DNA of 38,550 bases from Chloroflexi bacterium GWC2_73_18 (GTDB lineage: Bacteria > Chloroflexota > Limnocylindria > Limnocylindrales > CSP1-4): positions 16,696 to 55,245 of the forward strand of contig MGMJ01000127.1 of NCBI GenBank assembly GCA_001794945.1, in the 5' to 3' direction. Positions 8,465-16,165 of this stretch are shown here, one piece after another. Positions within the stretch are counted from its first letter, which is position 1; each line of letters begins with the position of its first letter. The position numbers and the translations under genes are program-made. The notes under the pieces were generated by a model. It saw only the letters and a program-made list of their open reading frames with translations, was not told the DNA's origin and made no database searches.

Positions 8465-8926
8465 TCAGGGCTCCGGCGCTCCGCCGCGCACCTCGACGAG
8501 GACGCCCGGGCCGATGGTCCGGGTCACCCAGCAAACCTCCTCGGCGAGACGCAGGATGGCGGCGAACTCGCCGGGATCCGTCCTCGCCAGCGAACTGCTG
8601 GCAGCGACCTCGAGGCGGCGGTAGCGCCGCCCGGGCCGGTCGTACTCGCCGCCGACGCTGACCTCGAGGTCGACCAGCTCGCGGCGGCGCTTGTGCGCGG
8701 CCCAGGCGACGGCCATGGCGAAACAGGAGGCGACGCCGGCAAAGAGGAGCTCGGAGGGCATCGGCCCGGAGTCGGTGCCGCCGTCCTCGGGGGGCTCGTC
8801 GGAGACGAGCGTGAAGCGCCCGTCGCGCAGGTCGAGGTCGACGCGGTAGCCGTCTCGCCAGCGCGCCCGGACGCGTCGGCGGACCGCTCGACCGGACTCG
8901 AGGGCGGGGTCTACGCCGAGCTCCAA
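8465..8926 (-). CDS. OsmC/Ohr-family thiol peroxidase-like protein
   Basis: This OsmC-fold protein has about 153 residues. The two family cysteines are present in GVASCFAMAVAWAAHKR and RLAEEVCWVTRTIG. The motif GPMPSELLFAGVASC is the standard 'P-x-E-L-L-xx-xxAxC' helix. I chose the TTG at 8926 because AGGGAG sits 5 nt before it and no ATG or GTG fits near the family start; the track ORF (to 9562) is a shadow extension. It overlaps the 88-residue gene by 16 bases. OsmC proteins reduce organic hydroperoxides using a thiol pair, or act in related thiol chemistry. In an operon that appears to make a small thiol, protection of or reaction with that thiol is plausible. Confidence 0.85.
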   Translation of the reverse strand: MELGVDPALESGRAVRRRVRARWRDGYRVDLDLRDGRFTLVSDEPPEDGGTDSGPMPSELLFAGVASCFAMAVAWAAHKRRRELVDLEVSVGGEYDRPGRRYRRLEVAASSSLARTDPGEFAAILRLAEEVCWVTRTIGPGVLVEVRGGAPEP

Positions 8927-9177
8927 CGCTGCTCCCTGCGGATCAGGAGCCGGCGCAGCACCCAGCGGCGGAGCGGCGCCGGCGTGAGGCGGTAGCCGGT
9001 CACGAAGACGGTCCGCACGACGGCGTGAAGGGCACCCCGCCGGATCGGTGCGGCGGTGGTACCCGGGTACTTGCGGGCGAGGTCGAGCTGCGCCGCCTCG
9101 ATCAGCATCTTCTCCGACCAGGCGCGGAAGCGCTGCAGCGGCGAGGCCGGCGGCGCCTTGCGGGTGACGACCGGCAT
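8911..9177 (-). CDS. Unrecognised 88-residue basic protein
   Basis: This short gene has a clear GGGGAGGAGG Shine-Dalgarno just before its ATG and sits 12 nt after the flavoenzyme stop. It overlaps the OsmC gene by 16 bases, so it is very likely translated. The protein is basic, lacks Cys, and carries SEKMLIEAAQLDLARKYPG near the middle, then an Arg-rich C-terminus (LRRWVLRRLLIRREQRW) that could be an amphipathic helix at a membrane or nucleic acid. No family is recognised. Given the coupling to the disulfide reductase, it could be a small accessory subunit. Confidence 0.7.
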   Translation of the reverse strand: MPVVTRKAPPASPLQRFRAWSEKMLIEAAQLDLARKYPGTTAAPIRRGALHAVVRTVFVTGYRLTPAPLRRWVLRRLLIRREQRWSSA

Positions 9178-9189
9178 GGGCCTCCTCCC

Positions 9190-10530
9190 CTACTTCCCCG
9201 CGGCCGCCGCCACCGCGTTGCGGGCGGCGACCGCGATCGGCTCGTTGAGCGCCCCGATCGGCGGGGAGTAGACGTTCTCCATCGTCGCCAGCTCGTCGAT
9301 GGTGGCGTGCTTGCGCATGGCGAAGGCCATGAAGTCGGCGCGCTCCTTCACCCCGTCGCCACCGGCGAACTGGATGCCGATCACCTCGCGCGTCGCCGGG
9401 TCGGCCAGCATCTTGACGCGCATCGGCTCGACCTTCGGGTGGTAACGGGCGCAGCTGATCCCCTTCGCCTCGCCGATGATGTAGGGGCGGCCGAGCGCGC
9501 GCGCGAGCGTCTCGGTGATCAGCACGCCCCCGACCTGGGTGGTCCCGACCTCCATCGCCCACGGGACGTGTACCGCGCGGTAGTGTCGCTCGTCGCCGGC
9601 GGCGTTCGCCCCGGCGACGCGGCCCTGCGTGTAGGCGTAGGTGCCCGGCATGAGCCGCACCGGCACCTCGGCGATCGCCTGCGGCGTCTCGACGACGGCA
9701 CCCGCGGCGAAGACGTCCGCGACGTTGGTCCGCATCGCGTCGTCGACGACGATGCCGCCCGCGCTGCCGAGCCGGACCCCGATCTGGCGAGCGAGGCGCG
9801 TGTCAGGCTTCTGGTCGGCCGCCATGAACGCCATCTGGCAGGCGATCTCCCCGGGGGCGGTGATGGCGCTGACGAGACGACCGTCCCGGCCCTTCAGCTC
9901 GCGCAGTCGCGTCGAGAGCAGGAAGCGGACGCCGAGCTTCTCGAGGCTCTCCTGGCCCATCTGCATGACGTCCGGGTCGGCGAACTCGGCGAGCAGCCAG
10001 GGTTCCTCGTCGATGACGGTCACCTGCTTGCCGCGATGGGCCAGGCCGGTCGCCAGCTCGAGGCCGACCGGCCGGGCCTTCCAGACGACGACGGAGTCGA
10101 CGCCGTCCAGCGCGCGGTCGATCTCGCGGGCGCGGTCGATGTCCTTGACGAAGTGGATCCCCTCGAGCTCGATGCCCGGGATCTCGGGGAGGACGTACTG
10201 CCAGCCCGTGCAGAGGATCAGCCGGTCGAACGGGAGGCGCTCGCCGCCGCCCATCTCCACCGTGCGGGAGGCCATGTCGATCCGCTCGACGAAGGTCGAG
10301 AGGCGAAGATCGAGGCCGATCTCCTCGGTGTAGAACTCGGACTTCTGCAGGAAGAGGTCATCGAAGCTGGCGACCTCGCGGCCGAAGACGTAGGGGATGC
10401 CGCAGGGGCTGTAGGCGGTGTGGGCGAGGTCCCCGATCAGCGTCACCTCGAGCGACCGGTCGTACTGCTTCGCCGTCGACGCGGCCGAGATGCCGGCCGC
10501 GCCGGCGCCGATGACGACGATGCGCGCCAT
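9190..10530 (-). CDS. CoA-disulfide-reductase-like flavoprotein with atypical NAD site
   Basis: This 446-residue FAD-dependent pyridine nucleotide-disulfide oxidoreductase begins VVIGAGAAGISAA (FAD dinucleotide fold). It has a single redox Cys in SPCGIPY at residue 43, the position used by CoA-disulfide reductases that work through a Cys-S-S-CoA intermediate. Two hallmarks are altered. The expected GxGxxG of the NAD(P)H domain reads VVVWKARPVGLELA, and the usual 'VFAAGD' FAD-binding Asp reads VFAAGAVVE. The C-terminal dimerisation domain is complete (YSPPIGALNEPI). AGGAGG precedes the ATG. In the operon it follows the PLP enzyme, so it is a candidate for the final reductive step of a CoM-type thiol route, perhaps with a non-standard electron donor. 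Confidence 0.85.
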   Translation of the reverse strand: MARIVVIGAGAAGISAASTAKQYDRSLEVTLIGDLAHTAYSPCGIPYVFGREVASFDDLFLQKSEFYTEEIGLDLRLSTFVERIDMASRTVEMGGGERLPFDRLILCTGWQYVLPEIPGIELEGIHFVKDIDRAREIDRALDGVDSVVVWKARPVGLELATGLAHRGKQVTVIDEEPWLLAEFADPDVMQMGQESLEKLGVRFLLSTRLRELKGRDGRLVSAITAPGEIACQMAFMAADQKPDTRLARQIGVRLGSAGGIVVDDAMRTNVADVFAAGAVVETPQAIAEVPVRLMPGTYAYTQGRVAGANAAGDERHYRAVHVPWAMEVGTTQVGGVLITETLARALGRPYIIGEAKGISCARYHPKVEPMRVKMLADPATREVIGIQFAGGDGVKERADFMAFAMRKHATIDELATMENVYSPPIGALNEPIAVAARNAVAAAAGK

Positions 10531-10544
10531 GCTGTCGCCTCCTC

Positions 10545-11585
10545 TCAGGTCGGGGCACCCATCATAGCCGGAGCACTCTCCGCGTAGTGCCGATGACGGG
10601 CGTAGAGGATCGGCTCGCCGCCCGTGTGCAGGAAGACGACCGTCGCCGCGCGCGGGATCTCGCCGCGGCGCACCAGGTCGATCAGCCCGGCCAGCGCCTT
10701 GGCCGTGTAGACCGGGTCGAGGACGAGTCCCTCGCGCTCGTAGGCGAGCCGGAGCGCGGCATCGCCCTCGGGCGAGGCGAGCCCGAAACCCGGGCCGAGG
10801 TAGCGCTCCTCGACGTGGACCTGCCGGCGGCCGATGCGCACGCCAAGGCGGAGGAGGCGCGCCGTCCCGCGGGCGAGATCGAGGAGTCGCTCGACACTCT
10901 CCGCACGCGGCCGGCTGACGAGGATGCCGAGGACCCGGTACGGCGCCCCGAGCCAGGCGGCGCCGGCGATCAGCCCCGCCTGCGTCCCGCAGGAGCCGCT
11001 CGCCGTCACCAGCAGGTCGGGCCGGACGTCGAGCGCCACGAGCTGCGCCGCCAGCTCGGCACTCGCCTCGACGTAGCCGGCGTCGCCGAGCGGGGTCGCC
11101 CCGCCGCGGCGGATGAGGCAGGGGCGACGCCCGGCGGTCCGCAGCTCGGCGGTCAGGGCATCGGCCGCCGGCTCGGTCGACTCTCGGTCATCGCTCCCGG
11201 TGAAGACGAGCCGCGCGCCGGCGAGGGTGTCGAGGAGCAGGTTCCCCTCGCGCGTCTCAGGCGGCCGCCCGTAGAGGACGGCGATCGGCTCGAGCCCGGC
11301 GACGCGCGCCGCGGCCACCGCGGTGCGCACGCAGTTCGACTGCGGGCCACCGACGGCGATCAGCGTGTCGGCCCGGCGGCGCAGCGCGTCGCCCAGCAGG
11401 AACTCGAGCTTGCGCACCTTGTTGCCGCCGCCGGCGAAGCCGGTCAGGTCGTCGCGCTTCAGCAACAGCCGCGCCAGGCCGACCGCCGCGGCCAGCCGCG
11501 GTGCGTCGTGGAGCGGGGTCGGCAGGTGCGCCAGGGGGAAGCGGGGCAACTCGACGGGGAGCGGACGCTGGCCAGGGAAGCCCAT
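10545..11585 (-). CDS. PLP enzyme, D-cysteine desulfhydrase/ACC deaminase family (XcbE-like)
   Basis: This 346-residue fold-type II PLP enzyme has the Schiff-base lysine in FAGGGNKVRKLEFLLG, a following GGPQSNCVRTAVAAA phosphate and substrate loop, and SGSCGTQAGLIAGA. Family length and order match DcyD-like proteins. In isolation it would be called D-cysteine desulfhydrase. Next to comA and two fumarase-superfamily lyases, it matches instead the PLP enzyme of the bacterial CoM pathway, which thiolates a vinyl- or aldehyde-type sulfonate. The assignment rests on neighbourhood, since no substrate-determining residue could be checked here. It starts 12 nt after the upstream lyase and ends 14 nt before the flavoenzyme. 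Confidence 0.85.
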   Translation of the reverse strand: MGFPGQRPLPVELPRFPLAHLPTPLHDAPRLAAAVGLARLLLKRDDLTGFAGGGNKVRKLEFLLGDALRRRADTLIAVGGPQSNCVRTAVAAARVAGLEPIAVLYGRPPETREGNLLLDTLAGARLVFTGSDDRESTEPAADALTAELRTAGRRPCLIRRGGATPLGDAGYVEASAELAAQLVALDVRPDLLVTASGSCGTQAGLIAGAAWLGAPYRVLGILVSRPRAESVERLLDLARGTARLLRLGVRIGRRQVHVEERYLGPGFGLASPEGDAALRLAYEREGLVLDPVYTAKALAGLIDLVRRGEIPRAATVVFLHTGGEPILYARHRHYAESAPAMMGAPT

Positions 11586-11597
11586 CGGCCGTGCTTC

Positions 11598-12935
11598 TCA
11601 GCCGTCGAGGACGCGGTCGACGAGCGCCTCGGCGAGACCGGTCGAGGGCGTGGAGAGAAGCCGCTCGAACTCGTCGGCCGCGAGGAGCCCGCCGGTCACC
11701 GGGTCCTCGCGCAGCTCGTCGCGGAGCGCCCGACCGGCGCCGCGGGCACGAGCGGCGGCGGCGTGTACCCTCGCGTGGGCCGTCTGCTTGCCGACGAGCC
11801 GGGCGAGCGCCAGCATCACCGCCTCGGCGGCGACCTCCTCCTGGTGCGCCTCGAGGTTGCGGCGCATCGCCTCGGCCCGTACCTCCAGACCGTCGAGCAG
11901 CTCGCGGGCGAGGCGGAGCGCGGCGCCGGTCGCCAGGCACGCCCCGGGGATCGCCGCCCACTCGCTCTTCCAGCTTCGCCCGTCGCGCTCGTGGTCGCCG
12001 ACGAGCGCCTCGAGCAACAGGTCGGCGTCACGGCGCACCAGCCGCGCCAGGGTGCCGAGGTGCTCGGCACGCTCGGGGTTCCGCTTCTGGGGCATGGTGA
12101 TGCTGCCGACGTCGTCGCCCCGGGCCGGCTCGGCCAGCTCGCCGATCTCGGGCCGCTGCAGGTTGTAGACCTCGTGGCCGATCCGGTCGAGGGCGCCGGT
12201 GACGAGCGCCAGCCAGCCGACGAACTCGGCGAAGCGGTCGCGCGCCGCCGTCCAGCTGATCGCCGGTGTGCCGAGGCCGAGGCGCGCCAGGACGCGCGCC
12301 TGCAACTCGAGGCCGCGCGGCCCGTAGCCGGAGAGCGTGCCGACGCCGCCGGCGAGCTGCCCGACCCCCAGCCGGGGCCGCATCTGCGTCAGCCGCTCGC
12401 GGTGGCGCCGCAGCTCGTCGAGCCAGCCGGCCGCCTTGAAGCCGAAGGTGATCGGCAGACCGGCCTGCCCGTGGGTGCGACCGAGCATCGGCGTCGAGCG
12501 ATGCGCCCGTGCCAGCTCGGCGAGGCGGCCCTCGATCGCATCGAGATCGCGCTCGGCGAGATCGGCGACGGCGAGCAGCGTCCGCGCGCACCAGGTATCG
12601 GCGATGTCCTGGACGGTCGCCCCGTAGCAGATCCACTCCCCGGCGCCGTCCCGGCAGCGTCGCGCCCGCTCGCGGATCAGGCCGAGCAGCGAGTGTCCCG
12701 TCTCGGCGTAGCCGCGCCGGACCTCGTCGAGGTCGACGGGCTCGCCACGCATCACCCGCGCGATCTCCGGCCCCGCCACGGCGGGGATGATGCCGACCGC
12801 CGCCTCCTCCTCCGCCAGCACGGCGAGGACCTCGCACCAGCCCCGTGTCCGCCCTTCGTCGTCGAAGAGCGTGCGCAGCTCGTCGCTCCCCCAGGCCGTG
12901 CCGAAGATCCGCGAGTCGATCGGATGGACCGACAT
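11598..12935 (-). CDS. Aspartase/fumarase-superfamily lyase, PurB/PcaB-like (XcbC/XcbD candidate)
   Basis: This 445-residue protein has intact superfamily landmarks: GRTHGQAGLPITFGFKAAG (general-acid histidine region) and the signature GSITMPQKRNPE with the catalytic serine of the mobile loop, plus GATVQDIADT. The architecture is closest to adenylosuccinate lyase and 3-carboxymuconate cycloisomerase. In the bacterial CoM pathway, distinct members of this superfamily act after phosphosulfolactate synthase, one eliminating phosphate from phosphosulfolactate. The position two genes after comA suggests one of these roles, but which cannot be told from sequence alone. A true PurB is less likely because no purine genes are adjacent. 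It is 3 nt from the preceding lyase gene. Confidence 0.82.
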   Translation of the reverse strand: MSVHPIDSRIFGTAWGSDELRTLFDDEGRTRGWCEVLAVLAEEEAAVGIIPAVAGPEIARVMRGEPVDLDEVRRGYAETGHSLLGLIRERARRCRDGAGEWICYGATVQDIADTWCARTLLAVADLAERDLDAIEGRLAELARAHRSTPMLGRTHGQAGLPITFGFKAAGWLDELRRHRERLTQMRPRLGVGQLAGGVGTLSGYGPRGLELQARVLARLGLGTPAISWTAARDRFAEFVGWLALVTGALDRIGHEVYNLQRPEIGELAEPARGDDVGSITMPQKRNPERAEHLGTLARLVRRDADLLLEALVGDHERDGRSWKSEWAAIPGACLATGAALRLARELLDGLEVRAEAMRRNLEAHQEEVAAEAVMLALARLVGKQTAHARVHAAAARARGAGRALRDELREDPVTGGLLAADEFERLLSTPSTGLAEALVDRVLDG

Positions 12936-12938
12936 CGC

Positions 12939-14441
12939 TCAGCCGGCGGCCGCCGCGCGCGCACGCTCCAGGAGGCGCATCTCCGCCGCGGCCAGCGCCG
13001 CGGCACGCGCCGCCGTCCAGCTCCGCTGGCGTCGCAGCGATCGACGCTGCTCGGTGAGCAGCGTCCGGACCGCCGCTGGCGCGGCGCCTCCGATGCCGGT
13101 CCGGCGGGCCACGGCGGCACCGGGATCGAGCGCCTCCCGCACGGCCGCGTCGTCGAGCCCGAGCGGCACGCCGGCGACCTCGCGCGCCGCCATGTCGAGC
13201 GCGGCGGCGTCGATCCCGTCCTCCTCCCGACCAGCGGCGAGAGCGAGCCGGACCGCCTCCCCCACGATCCGGTGCGCCGTCCCGAACGGGATGCCGCGGC
13301 GCATCATGATCAGCTCGGCCAGGTCGTTGGCGGCCAGGTAGCCCCGGCGCGCGGCGGCCGCCAGGCGCTCGCGGTCGAAGCGGAGGCCGTCGACCACCTC
13401 GGCCAGAAGCGCGGCCGCCTGCTCGGCCAGCTCGAGCGCGGCGGGCACCTCGTCCTGGGCGAAGATGCGGGGGTCGGGTTGCCCGCTCGCCGTCCGCGCC
13501 ACGGCCGCCGCCCCGGCCAGCCGACCGATGAGGCGTCCGGCGACGCCGCGCACGAAGACGAGCGCGTAGGGGTTCTTCTTCTGCGGCATCGCCAGGCTGA
13601 CCCGGCTCGCCCGGTCGGCCAGCTCGACGAAGCCGAACTCCCGCGTCCCCCAGATCTGGAGGTCCTCGGCGAGCCGATCGAGGGCGAGGCCGACGCTGGC
13701 CGCGATCGCGCTCAGCTCGACCGCCAGGTCGGCCTGCCAGTTGGCGTCGCGGGCGTGGGGGACGACCCCGGCGAAACCCAGCGACTCCGCCAGCGCGGCG
13801 CGGTCGAGCGGCAGCGTGGCGCCGCTGGTGCAGCCGGCGCCGGCGGGGCTCAGGTCGACCCGCCCGAAGGCGGCGTGAAGCCGGGCCGCGTCGCGTCGGA
13901 GCGGGTAGGCGTAGCCGAGGAGTGCATGGGCGAGCGTCGTCGGCTGCGCCGCCTGCCAGTACGTGTAGTCGACTGCCAGGGTCCGCATGTGCCGCGCCGC
14001 CAGCGTCACCAGCACCGTCTGCAGCCGCTCGAGGGCGCCGGCGAGGGAGAGGAGACGGCGCCGCGCGGCCAGGTGGAAGGCGACCGTGGCGGCCTCTCGT
14101 CGCGGACGGCCCACGAGCAGGTAGCCGGCGTCGCCCCCGATCCTCTCGCGCAGCCGGGCCTCGCGGTTCATGACCAGGTCACCCTGCGCCGGGTCGAGGC
14201 CGGCCCCTCTCGCGCCCGGCCCGCCCCCGCCCGTCGCGCCCGAGGCGCCCAGCTCGAGCAGGGCGACGACCAAACGCCTGCCGGCGTCGGCCGGCACATG
14301 TCCGCCATCGAGGAGCGTCAGGACGTGCGCCAGGTCGGCGAGCGTCAGCTCGGGGAGGAGCGAGGGCGCCGCCGCCAGCTCGAGCCGGTAGGCGGAGCGG
14401 ATCAGCTCGGCGGACGGGCCCTCGACGAGCCGGCCGCTCAC
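12939..14441 (-). CDS. Argininosuccinate-lyase-like protein with altered active site (XcbC/XcbD candidate)
   Basis: This 500-residue protein has the overall layout of argininosuccinate lyase: GDLVMNREARLRERIGG, PTTLAHALLGYAYP and SLAMPQKKNPYALVFVRG. Key positions differ from genuine ArgH. The substrate loop 'GRSRND' is GRPRRE, the 'THLQ' histidine is Tyr in DYTYWQAAQP, and the glycine before the loop serine is Val (VSLAMPQKKNP), while the serine itself remains. Such changes suggest a different substrate. The GTG start lies 7 nt after the comA stop. With the neighbouring PurB-like lyase it forms the pair expected for phosphate elimination and the next step of the bacterial CoM pathway. It should not be annotated as argH. 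Confidence 0.82.
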   Translation of the reverse strand: MSGRLVEGPSAELIRSAYRLELAAAPSLLPELTLADLAHVLTLLDGGHVPADAGRRLVVALLELGASGATGGGGPGARGAGLDPAQGDLVMNREARLRERIGGDAGYLLVGRPRREAATVAFHLAARRRLLSLAGALERLQTVLVTLAARHMRTLAVDYTYWQAAQPTTLAHALLGYAYPLRRDAARLHAAFGRVDLSPAGAGCTSGATLPLDRAALAESLGFAGVVPHARDANWQADLAVELSAIAASVGLALDRLAEDLQIWGTREFGFVELADRASRVSLAMPQKKNPYALVFVRGVAGRLIGRLAGAAAVARTASGQPDPRIFAQDEVPAALELAEQAAALLAEVVDGLRFDRERLAAAARRGYLAANDLAELIMMRRGIPFGTAHRIVGEAVRLALAAGREEDGIDAAALDMAAREVAGVPLGLDDAAVREALDPGAAVARRTGIGGAAPAAVRTLLTEQRRSLRRQRSWTAARAAALAAAEMRLLERARAAAAG

Positions 14442-14448
14442 GGTTCGC

Positions 14449-15285
14449 TCACCGGCGCGGCCGCCCTGGCGCGCCGGCCGGCTCCCGCTGCAGCGCCGCC
14501 CGCAGCGTCTCGAAGCGGAGGCCGCGTCGGAGCGCCTCCAGCGCGAGCACCTCGCCGGGAGCGATGTTGGCGAGGTTGACGTTAGCCCCGAGGCGAAGGA
14601 TCAGGTAGGCCTGCTGGTCGTGCAGCGGCGCCTCCCAGAGGATGCGGGACCGGTCGGGCAGCGCCGCCAGAAGCGCGTCCAGGATCCCCTCGTCGACGTG
14701 GCCGGTCGCGTCGAAGATCCCGGTGCCCCGTCCCGACTCGCGCGCCTCGATCGTGACGAAGGCGACGCCGAGCGCCAGGTCGGCCCCCGCCCGGTCCGCC
14801 ATCTCGGCGGGCGTCAGCTGCCGCCGCGGGTCCTTGCGTCCCACCTCGCTGATGACCGTGAGCCCGGCGTCGAGCGCCCGTTCGATCGCCTCCTGCCGCG
14901 ACGCGGCCGGGAGATCGACGGTGCCGTCGCTCACCTCGACGCCGGTGAACCCCAGCTCGCAGGCGCGACGCAGGAACGCCGCCAGGTGCCCGGTCGCCCA
15001 CGCCGCCTCGAGCAGCGTGCCGCCGGGGTAGACGACGATCCCGGCCTCGACGAGCCGCGCGACCTTCCGCGCCAGGAGCGCTCCGTCGAGCGCGGCCGAG
15101 CTCCCGAACCCGAGCTTGACGTGATCGACCAGGTGACCCGCGGTCTCCGCCAGGTCGTCGACGGCCCGGAGGCCGAGTCCCTTGTCGATGATGGCCGTGA
15201 TCCCGGTGGCCCGGGGCTTCTCTGTGCGCGCCCCGAGGAGCGCCCCGATCGCCTCGCCCCAGGCGCCGTCGTGTCGCCCGCTCAT
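14449..15285 (-). CDS. comA: Phosphosulfolactate synthase (ComA/XcbB-like)
   Basis: This 278-residue TIM-barrel enzyme adds sulfite to phosphoenolpyruvate to give phosphosulfolactate, the first committed step of CoM and sulfolactate synthesis. Family motifs are well preserved: DKGLGLRAVDDL, VDHVKLGFGSSAAL, VYPGGTLLEAAW, GFTGVEVSDGTVDLP and VISEVGRKDPR. The ATG at 15285 overlaps the upstream stop (ATGA); the 767-residue track ORF is a shadow extension. Bacteria also use ComA for sulfolactate (as in spores) and for other sulfonates, so product identity needs the rest of the pathway. Here that is supplied by the two lyases, the PLP enzyme and the reductase encoded directly downstream. Confidence 0.92.
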   Translation of the reverse strand: MSGRHDGAWGEAIGALLGARTEKPRATGITAIIDKGLGLRAVDDLAETAGHLVDHVKLGFGSSAALDGALLARKVARLVEAGIVVYPGGTLLEAAWATGHLAAFLRRACELGFTGVEVSDGTVDLPAASRQEAIERALDAGLTVISEVGRKDPRRQLTPAEMADRAGADLALGVAFVTIEARESGRGTGIFDATGHVDEGILDALLAALPDRSRILWEAPLHDQQAYLILRLGANVNLANIAPGEVLALEALRRGLRFETLRAALQREPAGAPGRPRR

Positions 15286-16160
15286 GGCGTCCCGACCAGC
15301 TCGCGGAGACCGGCCGCAACGTCCTCCAGGGTGGCGCCCCAGGGGACGACGACGACCTGTCCATCGCGCTCGATCCCGTGCTCGAGAAGGCAGCACTTCA
15401 GGAGCGTCGGCTCGCTGCGCGCGCCGGCGAGGCGGCGCGGGCAGATCTCGGCCGAGGGCGGCACGTCGCCGTAGAGATGCCGGTGGATCTGTCGGCTCCG
15501 CTCGCAGCCGACGAGCGTCCAGTCGGCGCGCGGCGGGCGCTCCTCGAGGAAGTGGACCGGGGCGTCGAGCGCCTCGAACCCGGACGAGCGGCAGGGGAAG
15601 AGGTAGCCGCCGCGGCCGGGGCCGGCCGCCGCCGCCAGGTCGCGCAGGTCGATCCGCTCGAGCTCGGGGCGTGTCGCCGCCAGCGGCGCCGTCGCCAGCA
15701 CCCGCTCGACCAGGTCCCACAGCTTGGGCGGCTCGGGGGGCGCCACCTCGACGACGCGGACGACCGCCGGGTCGGGGTGGGCGATGAAGTTGACGTGCTC
15801 GTAGCGCCCGAGGACGACCAGGGTCTCGGCCGGGCCGACCCCGAGCTCGGCCGCCCTGGCCGCCAGCGCGGACGGAAGGCCGGTGTCGACCGAGCGGTCC
15901 ACGACGAGGTGCGTCCGTTCGGGCGGTGAGAGCCAGGTCGCGCCGGTGATCGGCGCGAAGAGCGGCTCGCGGCTCGCCTTCTCGACCGCGGCCACGGCCA
16001 CCGCTCCGCCGGTGCGGAAGACGATGAAGTCGGTGTGGCGGTAGGCCTCGCGCCCGACGATCGTCGTCAGCCCCTGCTCGGTGAGGGGGAAGTCGGCCAC
16101 CTGGAAACTGACGCGCCGGTACGGGAGCGGCACGAGGTTGCGCACGCCGGGAGCTTCCAT
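15282..16160 (-). CDS. Unrecognised 292-residue protein preceding comA
   Basis: I cannot assign a family. The ATG at 16160 (MEAPGVRNLVPLPYRRV) is chosen over the track start because it falls 5 nt after the DUF2877 stop. It overlaps comA by ATGA, so translation is coupled to it. The protein is soluble, with alternating strands and helices in the first 140 residues (YRHTDFIVFRTGGAVAVAAVEK; HLVVDRSVDTGLPSALAARAAELG). The second half contains five cysteines in GYLFPCRSSGFE, LVGCERSRQIH, SAEICPRRLAG and LLKCCLLEHGIE. Those Cys with the adjacent His could bind metal or an Fe-S cluster. As an intimate partner of comA it may be a pathway-specific enzyme or sulfite/thiol carrier. Confidence 0.75.
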   Translation of the reverse strand: MEAPGVRNLVPLPYRRVSFQVADFPLTEQGLTTIVGREAYRHTDFIVFRTGGAVAVAAVEKASREPLFAPITGATWLSPPERTHLVVDRSVDTGLPSALAARAAELGVGPAETLVVLGRYEHVNFIAHPDPAVVRVVEVAPPEPPKLWDLVERVLATAPLAATRPELERIDLRDLAAAAGPGRGGYLFPCRSSGFEALDAPVHFLEERPPRADWTLVGCERSRQIHRHLYGDVPPSAEICPRRLAGARSEPTLLKCCLLEHGIERDGQVVVVPWGATLEDVAAGLRELVGTP

Positions 16161-16165
16161 CGCCG

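Noticed and set aside
12939-14441. Simple argH annotation
   Set aside because: The substrate loop, the THLQ histidine and the loop glycine differ from ArgH, no arginine genes are adjacent, and the gene is coupled to comA.
10587-14579. Plus-strand ORF of 1330 codons, the longest in the track
   Set aside because: It is antisense to the PLP enzyme and the two lyases, which have full family motifs. The translation is rich in Arg, Gly and Ala without domains, the usual long shadow in high-GC DNA.
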